From Chara braunii (lineage: Eukaryota; Streptophyta; Charophyceae; Charales; Characeae): a stretch of DNA of 56,867 nucleotides. Positions within the stretch are counted from its first letter, which is position 1. Each line of letters starts with the position of its first letter. The position numbers were made by a program, and so were the translations under genes. This document shows, one piece after another, positions 21,101 through 31,036 of this stretch. The notes beneath the pieces were generated by a model. That model did not search any database. It was given only the letters and a program-made list of their open reading frames with translations, and was not told the DNA's origin. The stretch spans positions 1,536,084 through 1,592,950 of the forward strand of contig BFEA01000216.1 in the NCBI GenBank assembly GCA_003427395.1, read 5' to 3'.

Positions 21101-23341
21101 TAGGGACTGACAGGTCCCAACTGTGACCTCACCCCCCCTTGAATGAGGGAGGGCAATCCGGATTGCAGAGATATGGCCCTTGGGGTCATATCTCCACTAA
21201 ATCTGAACTAAAAAGAGGAAACTAAGAGAAAATGCAAAAGAGAGATGACCGGTTTTGTTGTGGACCATGTATCTGAAATCAGATCTCATGGTAGAGAGGA
21301 ACTAGCCATTTTTTGTGGGCCAACTGAAAACGGGTAGCTCCGGAATGAGGTGGCAACCCAAAATGGAAAGAAACAAAAGAGGGAAAAAGATGAAACTGTG
21401 CATTTGGCCCCAAAAGTAAGCCAGATGCACCAAAAATTTAAAAAGTGGACTTAGGGGCGCAAATTTGAAGCAAGGCCTACTTGGGGGTGACACGAAATAT
21501 TGTGGCCTTGGATCTCAGCCAGATGCAAGGCTAATGCACTGCTGCATGAGAAAATATCTCGGCCTACCCAAAATGGGGTAGAAACTGGAAAAATAAAAAA
21601 AAGGCCCACTACGCATTTTTCTTTCAAGTAAAGCTGCCCCTTGGGCATTAGGACCCAAAGGGGGCAACATTTTGAAAGTGAAAAGGAGGCCGAAGGAGGC
21701 CAAGAGGCAATCCGAGTTGGAGCCAACCACTCGGACTGCATGTACTTGGCCAAAATGAGACCCGGGTACCTCCGGAAGAGCTTAGTAGTGAAATTTTGCC
21801 TTGGGGGTACCTCGATTCACCTCAAGGCACATGAGGAGGCCCATGGGCTGACTGGACTGCCGGTTTCAGCCTACATAAGCTGGGAATTCAGTCTGCCACA
21901 TTCATAATTGCATGAGGATTGCCCATGCTGCCCAAGTGAGCTCATAGGAGCACACTTTTACTTGGAGAGAGGAGAGGGGAACCCATGCTAGTTTGGGAGC
22001 TTAGAGGAGACTATGAGCTAGGGAGAGGAGCTCTAGAGGCTAGTGGTAGTGAGGTTGACACTGGGGAGGTAATCCGCCATAGCCCCCAGGGTGTGAAGAA
22101 GAGAGAGAGGCTAGAGGGAGTCTCATTAGCCCTCCTAGAGGGGAGGATTCCATAGCCATAGGGGAAGAAGTTTTCCATAGCTTGGGAAAAGTGAGAGAGA
22201 AAGGAGAGAGAGGCTTGAGGAAGAAGGAAACCATAGCCAAGGGAGTATTTGTGCAAGCAGGAAGAAGCCTCATCAAAGTTGAGACTCCATCTCCAAGACA
22301 TCAACAAGGGAACGAACGGTAAAGGAAAACGTCAGGCCCCACTTGGTGGAAAAAGAGGGCAAGGGAAGGGTAGCCGGTCCCTTGTGCCGCCAAGAAGGCA
22401 AAGGAAAAGGACGTTTCAAAAAGTGGGAGAAAGAGGAATCCGGAAGAAAGTATAAGTTAAAGCAAGGTCAGTTTGACTCAACCATTTCCCTGACTGCATG
22501 ACTATGCGAAGAAGACGGGCTGATTGAGCGAAAGAAATGGAACAAAAAGCAGCCAAAGGACAAGGAAAAATAGGCATGCGGGAAGGGCTATATGTTGACC
22601 CTAATGAGGGATTGTATTGGTCTTTGCTTTGTGTGGGATTTTGTAGGCAAGTAAAGGTTTGTGATGCCTTGAGCGGAACAGGGCCGAGAGAGACCGGGCG
22701 GCAAAGGAAAAGGAAAGAGGGGACAAGGGGGTGCTATAGGACCTTAAAGCAAAACCGATCCATGGACGTGACCTTTGTGTTTGTGACTTGGAATGGAAAA
22801 GAAAGGACGGAGTGCAATCTTGCTATGAGAAATGTGGAGTAGCCTGTGCATGCATGGGAAGGCCCCGAAAAGACTAAGGGGCCTGCGTCAATGGTGATGG
22901 ATGAGATGCATGAGATTCGAGGGGTGCGTAGAGGCGATGGGGAGGACGGCATCGCCGCACCCCGATGACGTCATACAATTGCAATGTTTAGGGAAATCGT
23001 GCGCGTTTAGCCTACGCACAAGAGAAGAAAACTCTCAACGAACCCTTGGAGGTTTGGACTGCCTGCGTATTGGAAGGAGCAATTGCCTGAGAATACAACC
23101 AAGAAAAAAAAAATCAGCATTGCGGAATGACCAACGAGATTACCACCCAGCGTGAGGGCTGAGCTACATCCCCAATGTCTCTCGCGCGATGCCCCACCCC
23201 CATCCATCTCAAAGCACTAGGTGGGGGTAACCCTGGGACGAACGGCCCTCGCCCTGAGCATGAGCGTGGGCGGGCCGAACCAACTGGGCCCCGCAGTGGG
23301 GTCGACTAAGGCTCGAAAGTCTACCGGGGTTTGGCCCTACA
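18185..23341 (+). mobile_element. A2 5' LTR, 5157 bp
   Basis: It starts TGTCGGGACTGG, identical to the sequence after the polypurine tract at 38858, and ends CCCTACA like A1 at 1629, so it has TG...CA ends. The first 3.3 kb matches 38858-41933 closely with some indels, for example about 65 bp near 20670 and extra sequence at 20850-20990. The last 1.0 kb matches A1. A 6-bp hairpin (CGGGAC/GTCCCG, 18188-18205) stands at the start. There is a 26-bp minisatellite with a gap at 18961-19025, and a TATA-like CTACATAAG near 21872. It is inserted in B1 RT; the left flank is AACGG. The ORFs inside look like chance. Confidence 0.8.
18775..19230. repeat. 26-bp minisatellite in the A2 5' LTR, with assembly gap
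   Basis: Repeats of GTCGGGGACCACCGGCGGGA plus CTAAGT (period 26) run on both sides of a 65-base N run (18961-19025). The unit contains CCACCGGCGG, so it is strongly G+C rich. The gap means the true copy number is unknown. The counterpart in the 3' LTR is at 39428-39655. Confidence 0.9.
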
Positions 23342-25076
23342 AAAATGGTGGAGGTGACGGACATGGGGTTAAACTGACCGTTGCGATTCCGAAGGGGGCG
23401 TCTGACGCATTGATGTGTACACAACCAAAGATAAGAAAATTGGACTTGTGCTTTCTCTTTCCTTGTGAGAATAAGATTTGAGAGTGGTTGGGTGCATGGC
23501 ATGGCCAGGCCTGAAGATCAAACATGTATGCTATGCACTTGATCAGCCACCTTCTTGTGGGATAGCTCTAGCCCTCCTTCGTCCGGTGCTGTTGTTCGCC
23601 AGTCCGGAGAAGCTTTGGGCAAGTCGCAGGTCGACCCTTCCTCTTCGTATGAAAGAAGGGCTATGGTTACCTGGCAGGCGGTTGGTCTTTCGGCTTCGGC
23701 TAGGGTCCGATGAAAATCCCGCGGCGGAGTGATCCGACCGAATGGGTGCCCTTCTCTCTTCTTCTTTGAGCCCAACGGACTCATGTACTATACACACTGA
23801 AATGCTTGAAGGAACCAACGTGAACACAACAAGTCATCAAGAAGGAACAATCCCTCCCTATGAAAGGACAGACAAATGAAGAAAAAAGAAATTAATGGAG
23901 TTGCCAGACTCCAAGGAAAACTAGCTCACCCTTGAAAATTCTCACGAGAAGGAACCAACCACTATGTATGGAAGTAGGGGGAGTGACACTCATTGTCCTG
24001 AGAGAAAATTGTGAGTTATGGGTAGGAAGCGCTGGGTGCACCAAGGGAAAGACACTTGTACTATATGTGTCTCACTTGGGACTTGTGATTTGCATGATGG
24101 GATTTGAGCGTCCTCCCTTTCGAAAGGAAAGGATGGGTTTGCACCGACTGGTGCGGGTTGCGAAATGTCACTCTCTTTAAAGTTCGCCGGGTTTTCGTGT
24201 GCGGAGGTCCGACTACCGAGCTGTCAAACGGGAGTCTGTCTGGCCGGTTGATTAGTAACATTCTCACCCGGGCGGTCTGAGCATGGCTCGATGATCTTGC
24301 CCGGGCGAGGTGCGAAACGTTTCCTTAGGTGGGGCTTAGCCTGTTGACTGGCGGGGGGAGTATCACTGCATGCGAGGCAAGGAGGGAACCTCGGAGACGA
24401 TTAGTAGGTTCCCGTAGTACGGCTTGTGAAAGACTGATTCTTGTTGGACCGATGAAAGTGAATCCCCGGACGACTGACTATTGCTCCTAACCGGGTGCGC
24501 GGGGTGATTCCCGGTACCAACGAGGGTATGCAAAAGCGGCAAAACGGGATGGGGTATTTTGGGCGAATGAAGAGGGGTAGCACCCTGTGCTGGAGCCTGG
24601 GTACTGCGCTCGCGAAGGTTGAGTTGCGCTTGAGGTATGGGATAAAACTCTACCGATAGTACCAGTGGAGAGACCATATTGGGATAGGCCGGTGAGGAGA
24701 TGACCGACCCGTATGTGAGATTGCCTGAATTTTTTTTATGTATTCCCCCTCTGTAATGGTTGAATGAGCTTGGACTGTTGGACGGGTATAATTCTAAGTT
24801 TATTCTCACCTCCCCATCTAAGTCTACACGAGTGAGAGATGATTGGAAGAAAGGAGGATAGAGGTCAGTTGGAATGGAGCCAAGCGAAAGAATGGTGGGG
24901 AGTGAATGGCCGACCGAAGATACTATAGGAAGGAGGGACTTAGGAATGGGGAGGTAATTAGGGAGACCTTGATGAGGGGTCTGAAATAATTCTCATCTAG
25001 GACGTGGGTTGACCTGACCGGAAGGGCCGTTGATACTCTCTTATGGAAACAGGAGTCGGGTGCTGGAAACAAGATA
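23342..25076. other. A2 interior, no supported gene
   Basis: TGGTGGAGGTGAC four bases after the LTR end could be a primer-binding site, since it starts with TGG, but no tRNA match can be claimed. No gag follows, unlike A1. A minus-strand open frame of 148 codons at 24363-24809 (proline/serine-rich) has no recognisable domain and may be chance. Confidence 0.5.
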
Positions 25077-25913
25077 GTGCGGTGGTTGTCATCCCCGATC
25101 TATACCAGCGGTCCGGAAATGCCAATAGATGTAAAGGATGGGGTATCGGTCGTCATTCCGGAAGATGGGACGTGGACAGATCTTGAGCCGACATATCAAA
25201 CCATAACGTGGACAGATCTTGAGCCGACATATCAAACCGTAATGCTGGAAGAGGAGGGCGCGTTCCTTTGGATATAAATGGTATGGACTAATGTCAGCTT
25301 AACGAGGTTGTCGCCAAGTTTAATGAATTTGGAGTTCCGAGGGACAGTGGAAGCCCGGGGGTAGGTCTACTTGTCGCAAGAGGGGGAGAACGCTATGGTC
25401 ATAGAGTTGGTGCTAGGGACCACGCCGGACAAATTGTTTAGGAAGGCAGAAAGGGAGGTTGTATGGGCCGCATGTCAGCGGGCGGAAATGAAAATGGAAA
25501 GGGTAGATGTGCGAGTGGAACTCGGGGATAGAGGAAGCGTGCGGCGACCCGTACGGACAATGCGATGTGTGCTGCCTCCCTTTCTGGTGGAGGCAGTATT
25601 CGGAACGCGGAGCAGGCTAGTACAGATATGCCGGTCCATGACGACCCTCGAACTATACCAATGCGCCAGACATGACTTCTTCCGGTTGTCGGTAAAAATG
25701 AGACCGTTTGAAGGGAATAGAGCGGAGGAGCTGGCCGAGATGCCAAACTGCTTCAGCATAGACAATGTCTTTGTCCCTAGCTCTGTGCATTGGGGGATAG
25801 TCTACAGGAATGTGGCAGTAGGGGGGACATTCCTTGAAGGTGTGAAAAAATTGTTGTATAACGAAGAGGACGACTTCAGTGACGAGGACGAAGGGGATGA
25901 GTTAGAGGATTGA
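25077..25913 (+). pseudogene. Unknown module copy 1 (upstream of B2 gag)
   Basis: One frame runs from 25077 to 25913 with in-frame stops at 25275-25277 and 25362-25364. It contains a 36-bp tandem duplication (WTDLEPTYQT twice, near 25172-25240), then a region ending in RCVLPPFLVEAVFG, FFRLSVKMRPFEGNRAEEL, a W-containing strand (HWGIVYRNVAVGG) and TFLEGVKKLLY, and an acidic tail (EEDDFSDEDEGDELED). Three more copies of the same order follow at 25980-27718. I do not recognise the family. Repetition with conserved spacing and a shared pattern F-x(3)-[VL]-x(4)-F-x-G-[DNK]-[RK]-A-x-E-[LI] argues it was a real protein. Confidence 0.55.
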
Positions 25914-25979
25914 GACTTCTAAGGTGGGGGACTTACTTAGGGAGATCGAGTGGCCTGACATTGTGAAAGACGGGGAAAG

Positions 25980-26252
25980 ATGACTAGGGAAGAATTGCTG
26001 ATGAATTGCACTTTTACGGGATGGGAGCCAAAACGACTCAGGGGGGGAATAAAAATGTCTATACCATCAGGAAACGAATGGAGAGGGACCACGTGCTACT
26101 GGGTCGGATTTGAAGTTTCCCTGGGACTATCATACGTATGGGTAGAGCGGATTTGGAACCCAACAAGGGAAGAGGAAGGCTGGGATGAGATAGTGGAAGG
26201 CATAGTGAAATTGTTCTCTCCGAAGACAGATGACGCCTATTCTGCATTATGA
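25980..26252 (+). pseudogene. Unknown module copy 2, partial
   Basis: The 90-codon frame has GNEWRGTTCYWVGFEV, LSYVWVERIW and GIVKLFSPKTDD, matching the C-terminal half of copies 1, 3 and 4 (W-rich strand, then an amphipathic G-x-V-x-LF end). A plausible continuation upstream in another frame (VGDLLREIEWPDIVKDGE, 25926-25979) points to a frameshift. No known domain. Confidence 0.45.
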
Positions 26253-26413
26253 TAGCAACGGGACATGATCCGATGTGGCTTCTAGGGAATGCGGAGGCAT
26301 GAATCCGAAGGGAGGGCGAGAGGTTCGCCAACGAAGGATGAGACGAAGTCAGTAGTAGAGTTGTGATGGGGGGATAGAAGAAACTCAAGGCTCCCGGCCT
26401 GCAAACAACGACT

Positions 26414-26709
26414 TTGGTGCCTGAGTTCGTGGCCGAGTGGTTTGGGGGTTTTGAGCACATCTTAGAAGTGTCCGACTCCATGAAAGAAGTGCACATAGAG
26501 TGTGCTTGGCTAACTGAGGAATTCTATAAGACCTCGTTAAAATACGGATCCTTCTACGGTGATAAAGCCTGGGAAATTCTCGCCATCCTGAGAATAGGTA
26601 TGACCGCCTAGAGGTAGATGCGGAAGTTTGGGACACCGTAGTTAGTCGGGAGACGGCGACCGCTCCATCCTACGTACATGATGTTTTTAAATTGTTTGAA
26701 GTACTGTGA
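26414..26709 (+). pseudogene. Unknown module copy 3, frameshifted
   Basis: VPEFVAEWFGGFEHI, FYKTSLKYGSFYGDKAWEIL, then after a frameshift near 26600 RLEVDAEVWDTVV and SYVHDVFKLFEVL, ending at TGA 26707-26709. It aligns with copy 1 (VLPPFLVEAVFG; FFRLSV..FEGNRAEEL; TFLEGVKKLLY) over about 100 residues. No catalytic motif is recognisable. Confidence 0.5.
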
Positions 26710-27060
26710 TTCGATTAAAAAGACCGGAAAGCAGGTCGAAGTATGGAAGGTGTGTGTAAACTAGGGAGTAATATAAGATAGGGGCTTGTACATTAGTTTA
26801 GCAGGGCATGCGAGGAGATCGAAACAAGGGAAGGTGTCCGGCCATTGTGGGCGCAGGTATAGGACGCATGACAAAAAAGAGGAAAGGGGACATAAGCAGA
26901 AAGGGAAACGATAGGAGGATGGACGGTTGTTGAAAAAACGGGCCGCAATCATCTCTGTGTGGGTTATGCAGGAAATCACCAAAACAGCAATAACGACAAG
27001 AAGTGTTCGAACGGTACGTCAGGCCCGGTACCCCGGGCTGCCCTGGAATAACGGCAGAGG
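26710..27060. other. Spacer between module copies 3 and 4
   Basis: No open frame or repeat is supported. It may hold the diverged N-terminal part of copy 4. Confidence 0.4.
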
Positions 27061-27718
27061 ATGGGAAGTGTCGGATGTCGGTGGACGGGAATGAGATTCA
27101 ACCGAGGGTCAGGGGTTGATTTGTTTTCCAATTTAGAAGTTACTGGGCCCATGTATCTACCCGAGATCGACTGGCACTCGCTGGGGGTGGGGATAGCACA
27201 AGGTCACGAGGTGGCACCAGTCTTTCGAAGGGCCGCTCTTGCGTTGACACGGATAAGCCAATCAATCAGGGGTAAAAGGAACGTGGGCTTACTCACCAGG
27301 GTGGAAATGAGGGGCTGGAGGGAGTTCAGGGCACCGACCACCCCGCTGAGATGCCGGGTCCCCCGATTCATGATACACCTCATCTTCGGGAGGCTCGCAA
27401 GGGCGCATGATCTGGCAGACTCGACAATAATCTGGGTAGAACCACTTCCCCCATTAAACCATCGGGATGTTCTATGACGTTGCTGTGGAGCATGGACTGT
27501 TTTGGGGAAAACGGGCCCATGAATTGCTGGAGTTTATTAATATCCTAATATTTGGGTTGCTTTGGCTAGCCTGGGCGGAATACGAGCACATAATTTGGAG
27601 GGAAATTGAGATAGGAGAGAGTTATCTAACAGGGGTAGTTCAACTATTCGAGGAGCCCACCGAACCGGAAGGGCCACAAGGACGAGAGCGGGAATATCAC
27701 CTGGAGGCAAGCCAATAG
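27061..27718 (+). pseudogene. Unknown module copy 4, frameshifted
   Basis: The first frame (27061-27477) includes RCRVPRFMIHLIFG, matching copy 1 RCVLPPFLVEAVFG. A frameshift near 27467 leads to MFYDVAVEHGLFWGKRAHELLEF, EYEHIIWREIEIGESYL and TGVVQLFEEPTEPEG, ending at 27718. This is the longest and best-preserved copy after copy 1. It lies 0.4 kb upstream of the B2 gag frame, so the array may be a leader ORF of B2 or an accessory gene of A2. Confidence 0.55.
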
Positions 27719-28100
27719 GGCAAATCAAGTATATTCCGCTACATACAGAGGCTCGCCGATGGAAATAGGGAAGACCTTCGGACCCGGACGGTCAAAAATT
27801 CGCTACGGGATAAGGGGGAAGGATAGACTCATAATGATTGCCATGACCCTAGAAGTTGAAAAGGGAATACTGGTCGGAAACTTTTTCTAACAGGAAGCCC
27901 AACCAGGACTTCTACCTGCCGGCACGACAAACTGGGCACTCTAAATGGGCTTGTCATAAGGGGTATTAAGTCACGTTCCTTGGCTCAATAGAGCAGCAGG
28001 GCCGGCCGCGACTCCTTCTTAGGGAAGCGATCAAAGGACGGAAATGAGGACGGGGCTACTCTCGGAATAAGCCAAAGAAACCAGAACCTATGGAACCTAA
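27719..28100. other. Leader upstream of B2 gag
   Basis: No B-type LTR (compare 35711-37213) is recognisable here or anywhere in 23342-28100, so the expected 5' LTR of B2 is absent or too diverged to see. No other feature is supported. Confidence 0.45.
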
Positions 28101-29806
28101 ATGCCTCGCGCTGCCTGTGTCTTGGGGAATCCTCTGGTTTATGCAGAACTAGGCAAAATGGCGACGGAAGATGAGACAGATAATCGTAGGAGCGAGGGAG
28201 GACCAGACTTAGGAGGCAGCGCCGTACAAAGCGAGGAGGGTCAGAAGGACAGAGAATCGATAAATCCGGATGGTACCAAAGGGAACAGGAAAGAGATCTC
28301 GGGGAAAGCCGAGGGAAGCAAGCAAGGGACCCAGGAGACCAAGGGGGGTAGAAATAAGGATGGGACAAGTCCTCGGAATTCAAACGGAGTTGTGTCTAAG
28401 AAAGTGAGAGTTACAGATGCGAGGCGCAAACTAGTAGAAATAGAAAAGAGGACTGTAGAGTATAAGGCAAGATTTATTGAGGAGATGATGACTGGGAACG
28501 AGGAAGACCCCTCGCAGCAAGAACTGTGGGACGAGCGAAAGGCCGGCCAAGGCGGAAGTAGACAAGGGGGTAAGGATAGTGATCGCGGAGGGACACCAAG
28601 CAAGAGGAGGAAAGAGAGAAAGAACTACTCGGGGATGGAAGCGGAAAAAGCTACAAATCCACCAGCCATAGATAGCAGGGCTAGCTGCCTGCCGGCCACG
28701 CCAGCAGCAATGCGAGGGTGCGAAGGGCTCTTGAGCCTTAGGGAAAGGGTGTTGGGATGGTTCGACTCGGAGGGGACTGCAAAGACTAGAGAAGAACAGA
28801 GGGCCGACAAGGAGGGACCAGATACCAGCACGGCAGACGAGGCCAGTAGCTCCGAAGGCGGCCTCAGGAAGATAGTGTCGTCCCTCGCACGAGCACTAAA
28901 CAAAAATCAGGGCTACCTCGCAGATGCTAAGAAAAAATTGACATTTGACGGAGCGAACATCACGGAGTTCCTAATAGATTACGAGAACCTAGCTGCGTTG
29001 TTGAGATGGACCGAAGAAGAAAAGATGGACCACCTAGGGCAGCATGTGTCGTTGAGCCTAGGACGAGACATAATGACCATTGTGGCCGCGAGTCGATCTT
29101 GGAAGGAAACTCGGGATGTAATGATGAGGAAGTACCTGACAGCGGAGAAAATGGCAACGGAGGCCGATTTAGCAGCGGTTCAAAGGAAGAATTTCGCAAC
29201 ATACAACGACTTCTTATGAGAGTTTACCCTGATAGCACTAAGGATCCCCGGGGTTACGGACCAGATAATGAGCAACTTCAGAGCAAATACTTCCTCAGGC
29301 AGTTCTCCGAGTTCGACAAGAACAAGATCCTGTCAGCTTACCAACAACCGAGCAAATTTGTAAACACCAGGGATGTTGATTTCAGTACGGTAACGGATCT
29401 GGCCGAGAAGACTGTGGTGACCGAAACGTTGGCCTTGCTTAAGGAAGGGGAGGTCATAGATCTGACCGGTAGGAAAGGCGACAAGGTAAAAAGAGGGATT
29501 GAAAGTCTACATGAACATGTACACAGAGTCGACGATAAGATTGAAAGGGTGGAAAACGCACTGATGGTTATGCAGGCGCAAGTATTCCGACCAGCCCTCC
29601 CTCCCCAAGAAGCCGTAGTTCCGGCAGGAGTAGCCAACCGAGGATTCGGACGGAGAGACCCCGCTAATGAGCAATGCAAGTACTGCACCGTGGTAGGACA
29701 TTTTGTGCGCGCGTGTCCGAAGCTCAATCACGATATATTAAAAAGGAGATGTACCAGATCATTAAAGAGGGAGATATTCGGACCGCAGGGAGAATGGGTG
29801 AATTGA
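28101..29806 (+). pseudogene. gag: B2 gag
   Basis: The N-terminal 250 codons are hydrophilic and low in complexity. The capsid-like part starts near 28935 with LTFDGANITEFLIDYENL and RWTEEEKMDHL, the same pattern as gag of D and A1. TGA at 29217-29219 interrupts NDFL-EFTLIALRIPG, where CGA would read Arg. A frameshift near 29265 moves to the frame that runs to 29806, with a basic region, a predicted coiled coil (SLHEHVHRVDDKIERVENAL), VIDLT at 29453-29467, and a CCHC knuckle (CKYC-x3-GH-x4-C) near 29674. The chosen start at 28101 is only the first start codon in the open frame. Confidence 0.8.
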
Positions 29807-29821
29807 AACTCGCCCGGGGGA

Positions 29822-30967
29822 ATGTGGCGCGCCATTATCATGCTCAATGGGTTAGAGATAACATCAGTAGAGGCTGAGCCGGTGGTTGATATCATCTGGG
29901 ACCAAATCCGGGGCCTCGGGCCGCAGGTCAACTTCATTTTGGAAAGAGACGGACGTGATAGGGTGAACTCGACTACTCAATTAGGGACGGCAGGGAGAAG
30001 GATTGTCCGGGACACCATGATGGAGGAGGTTGCTAGAGGCTCCGTGCCCCAGGCAGAGCCCGAGGCTGGGGAGTCCGAGAAAGTTTATGGGAAGCCTAGG
30101 GAAGAGGAGCCTACAAACAAGGTCACCACAACTAAGAAAAAGTTTAGGCATCAAATCCCGATCTTAACCATGCCAGAAATCAATGACACCCTTAACAAAT
30201 TGCTCGGAACCATGGTGTCAGTATCGTTTCAGACCATGCTGCAGGCCAGCCCTAAGTTGCTCAAAGGGCTTAGACAGTTGTTGACTTGGCAGCGAGTAGA
30301 GATAGATGAAAACCCCGAATCACTAGAAGAGGAAAGGGAGGAGGAAGCTCCGCGAGAAGTCGCTAACCTTAAAAGGAGTCCCGGGGATCTGGAGGATCTA
30401 GAGAAGGTCTTTGCGGATATCCGCCTGAGCTTGCCCGACCGAGAAGGTGGCGAGGTCATGAGGGCACCACCCGGAACGAAGCTTAGCTTCCATGCACTGC
30501 CCGTAGGAAAGTTGAAAGTCCAAATCGAGACTCATCATACTGACGCACTAGTAGACGGGGGAGCAAAAATCACTCTTATAAGAAAAGACTTCGCAACAAT
30601 CACGGGCTGTACGGTAAATAAGGAAGTAACAGGGAGCATCCGGGGAGCCGGTGGGGAAATTCCATTCGCTGGGTATGTCACGAAATGTGCGGTCAAGGCG
30701 GGAATCAGGGAGTTGATCTGGTCATTTCAGTGGATGACCGTAATGGAGGAAATGGACCATGACATAATCCTCGGGAGACCATGGTGTGCCAACGTGATAG
30801 GCATGCACTTGCACGGTGGCACGTACATGGTAGATATAGAGGACCCAGTGACCGGTCGGGGGGAACTTCTCCGATTCCTTGGGATGGGAGGAGACCCTCC
30901 GAAGGGGAAGTTGGCAACGTGGTCGCCATCGTTCGAAGATAGCACACGGAAGGGGGCTTTTGCGTGA
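29822..30967 (+). CDS. B2 protease ORF
   Basis: An open frame of 381 codons is in the same frame as the end of gag, one stop away (29804-29806). The N-terminal half is acidic linker. The C-terminal 150 residues are a retropepsin: APPGTKLSFHALPVG, then ALVDGGAKITLI near 30545 with the catalytic Asp but G in place of the usual S or T of D-S/T-G-A, and a hydrophobic strand ending DHDIILGRPW near 30757-30786. D has ALVDSGAE at the equivalent place. The substitution probably harms activity. The ORF itself is intact, so a polyprotein made by stop read-through is possible but not shown. Confidence 0.8.
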   Translation: MWRAIIMLNGLEITSVEAEPVVDIIWDQIRGLGPQVNFILERDGRDRVNSTTQLGTAGRRIVRDTMMEEVARGSVPQAEPEAGESEKVYGKPREEEPTNKVTTTKKKFRHQIPILTMPEINDTLNKLLGTMVSVSFQTMLQASPKLLKGLRQLLTWQRVEIDENPESLEEEREEEAPREVANLKRSPGDLEDLEKVFADIRLSLPDREGGEVMRAPPGTKLSFHALPVGKLKVQIETHHTDALVDGGAKITLIRKDFATITGCTVNKEVTGSIRGAGGEIPFAGYVTKCAVKAGIRELIWSFQWMTVMEEMDHDIILGRPWCANVIGMHLHGGTYMVDIEDPVTGRGELLRFLGMGGDPPKGKLATWSPSFEDSTRKGAFA

Positions 30968-31036
30968 ATGGAGGGTATGAGAGAAAGGGTATAAATTATG
31001 ATTGAGGAGGCATTCAATAAGAAATAATGGATTAAG

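Noticed and set aside
18185-23341. Several open frames of 80-110 codons on either strand of the A2 LTR
   Set aside because: They are not conserved in frame between the two LTRs, are mostly low complexity (F/L/S-rich from purine tracts on the other strand), and carry no motif.
23342-23365. Firm primer-binding-site call after the A2 5' LTR
   Set aside because: TGGTGGAGGTGAC is plausible in place, but no tRNA 3' end could be matched without a search, and A1 has no equivalent.
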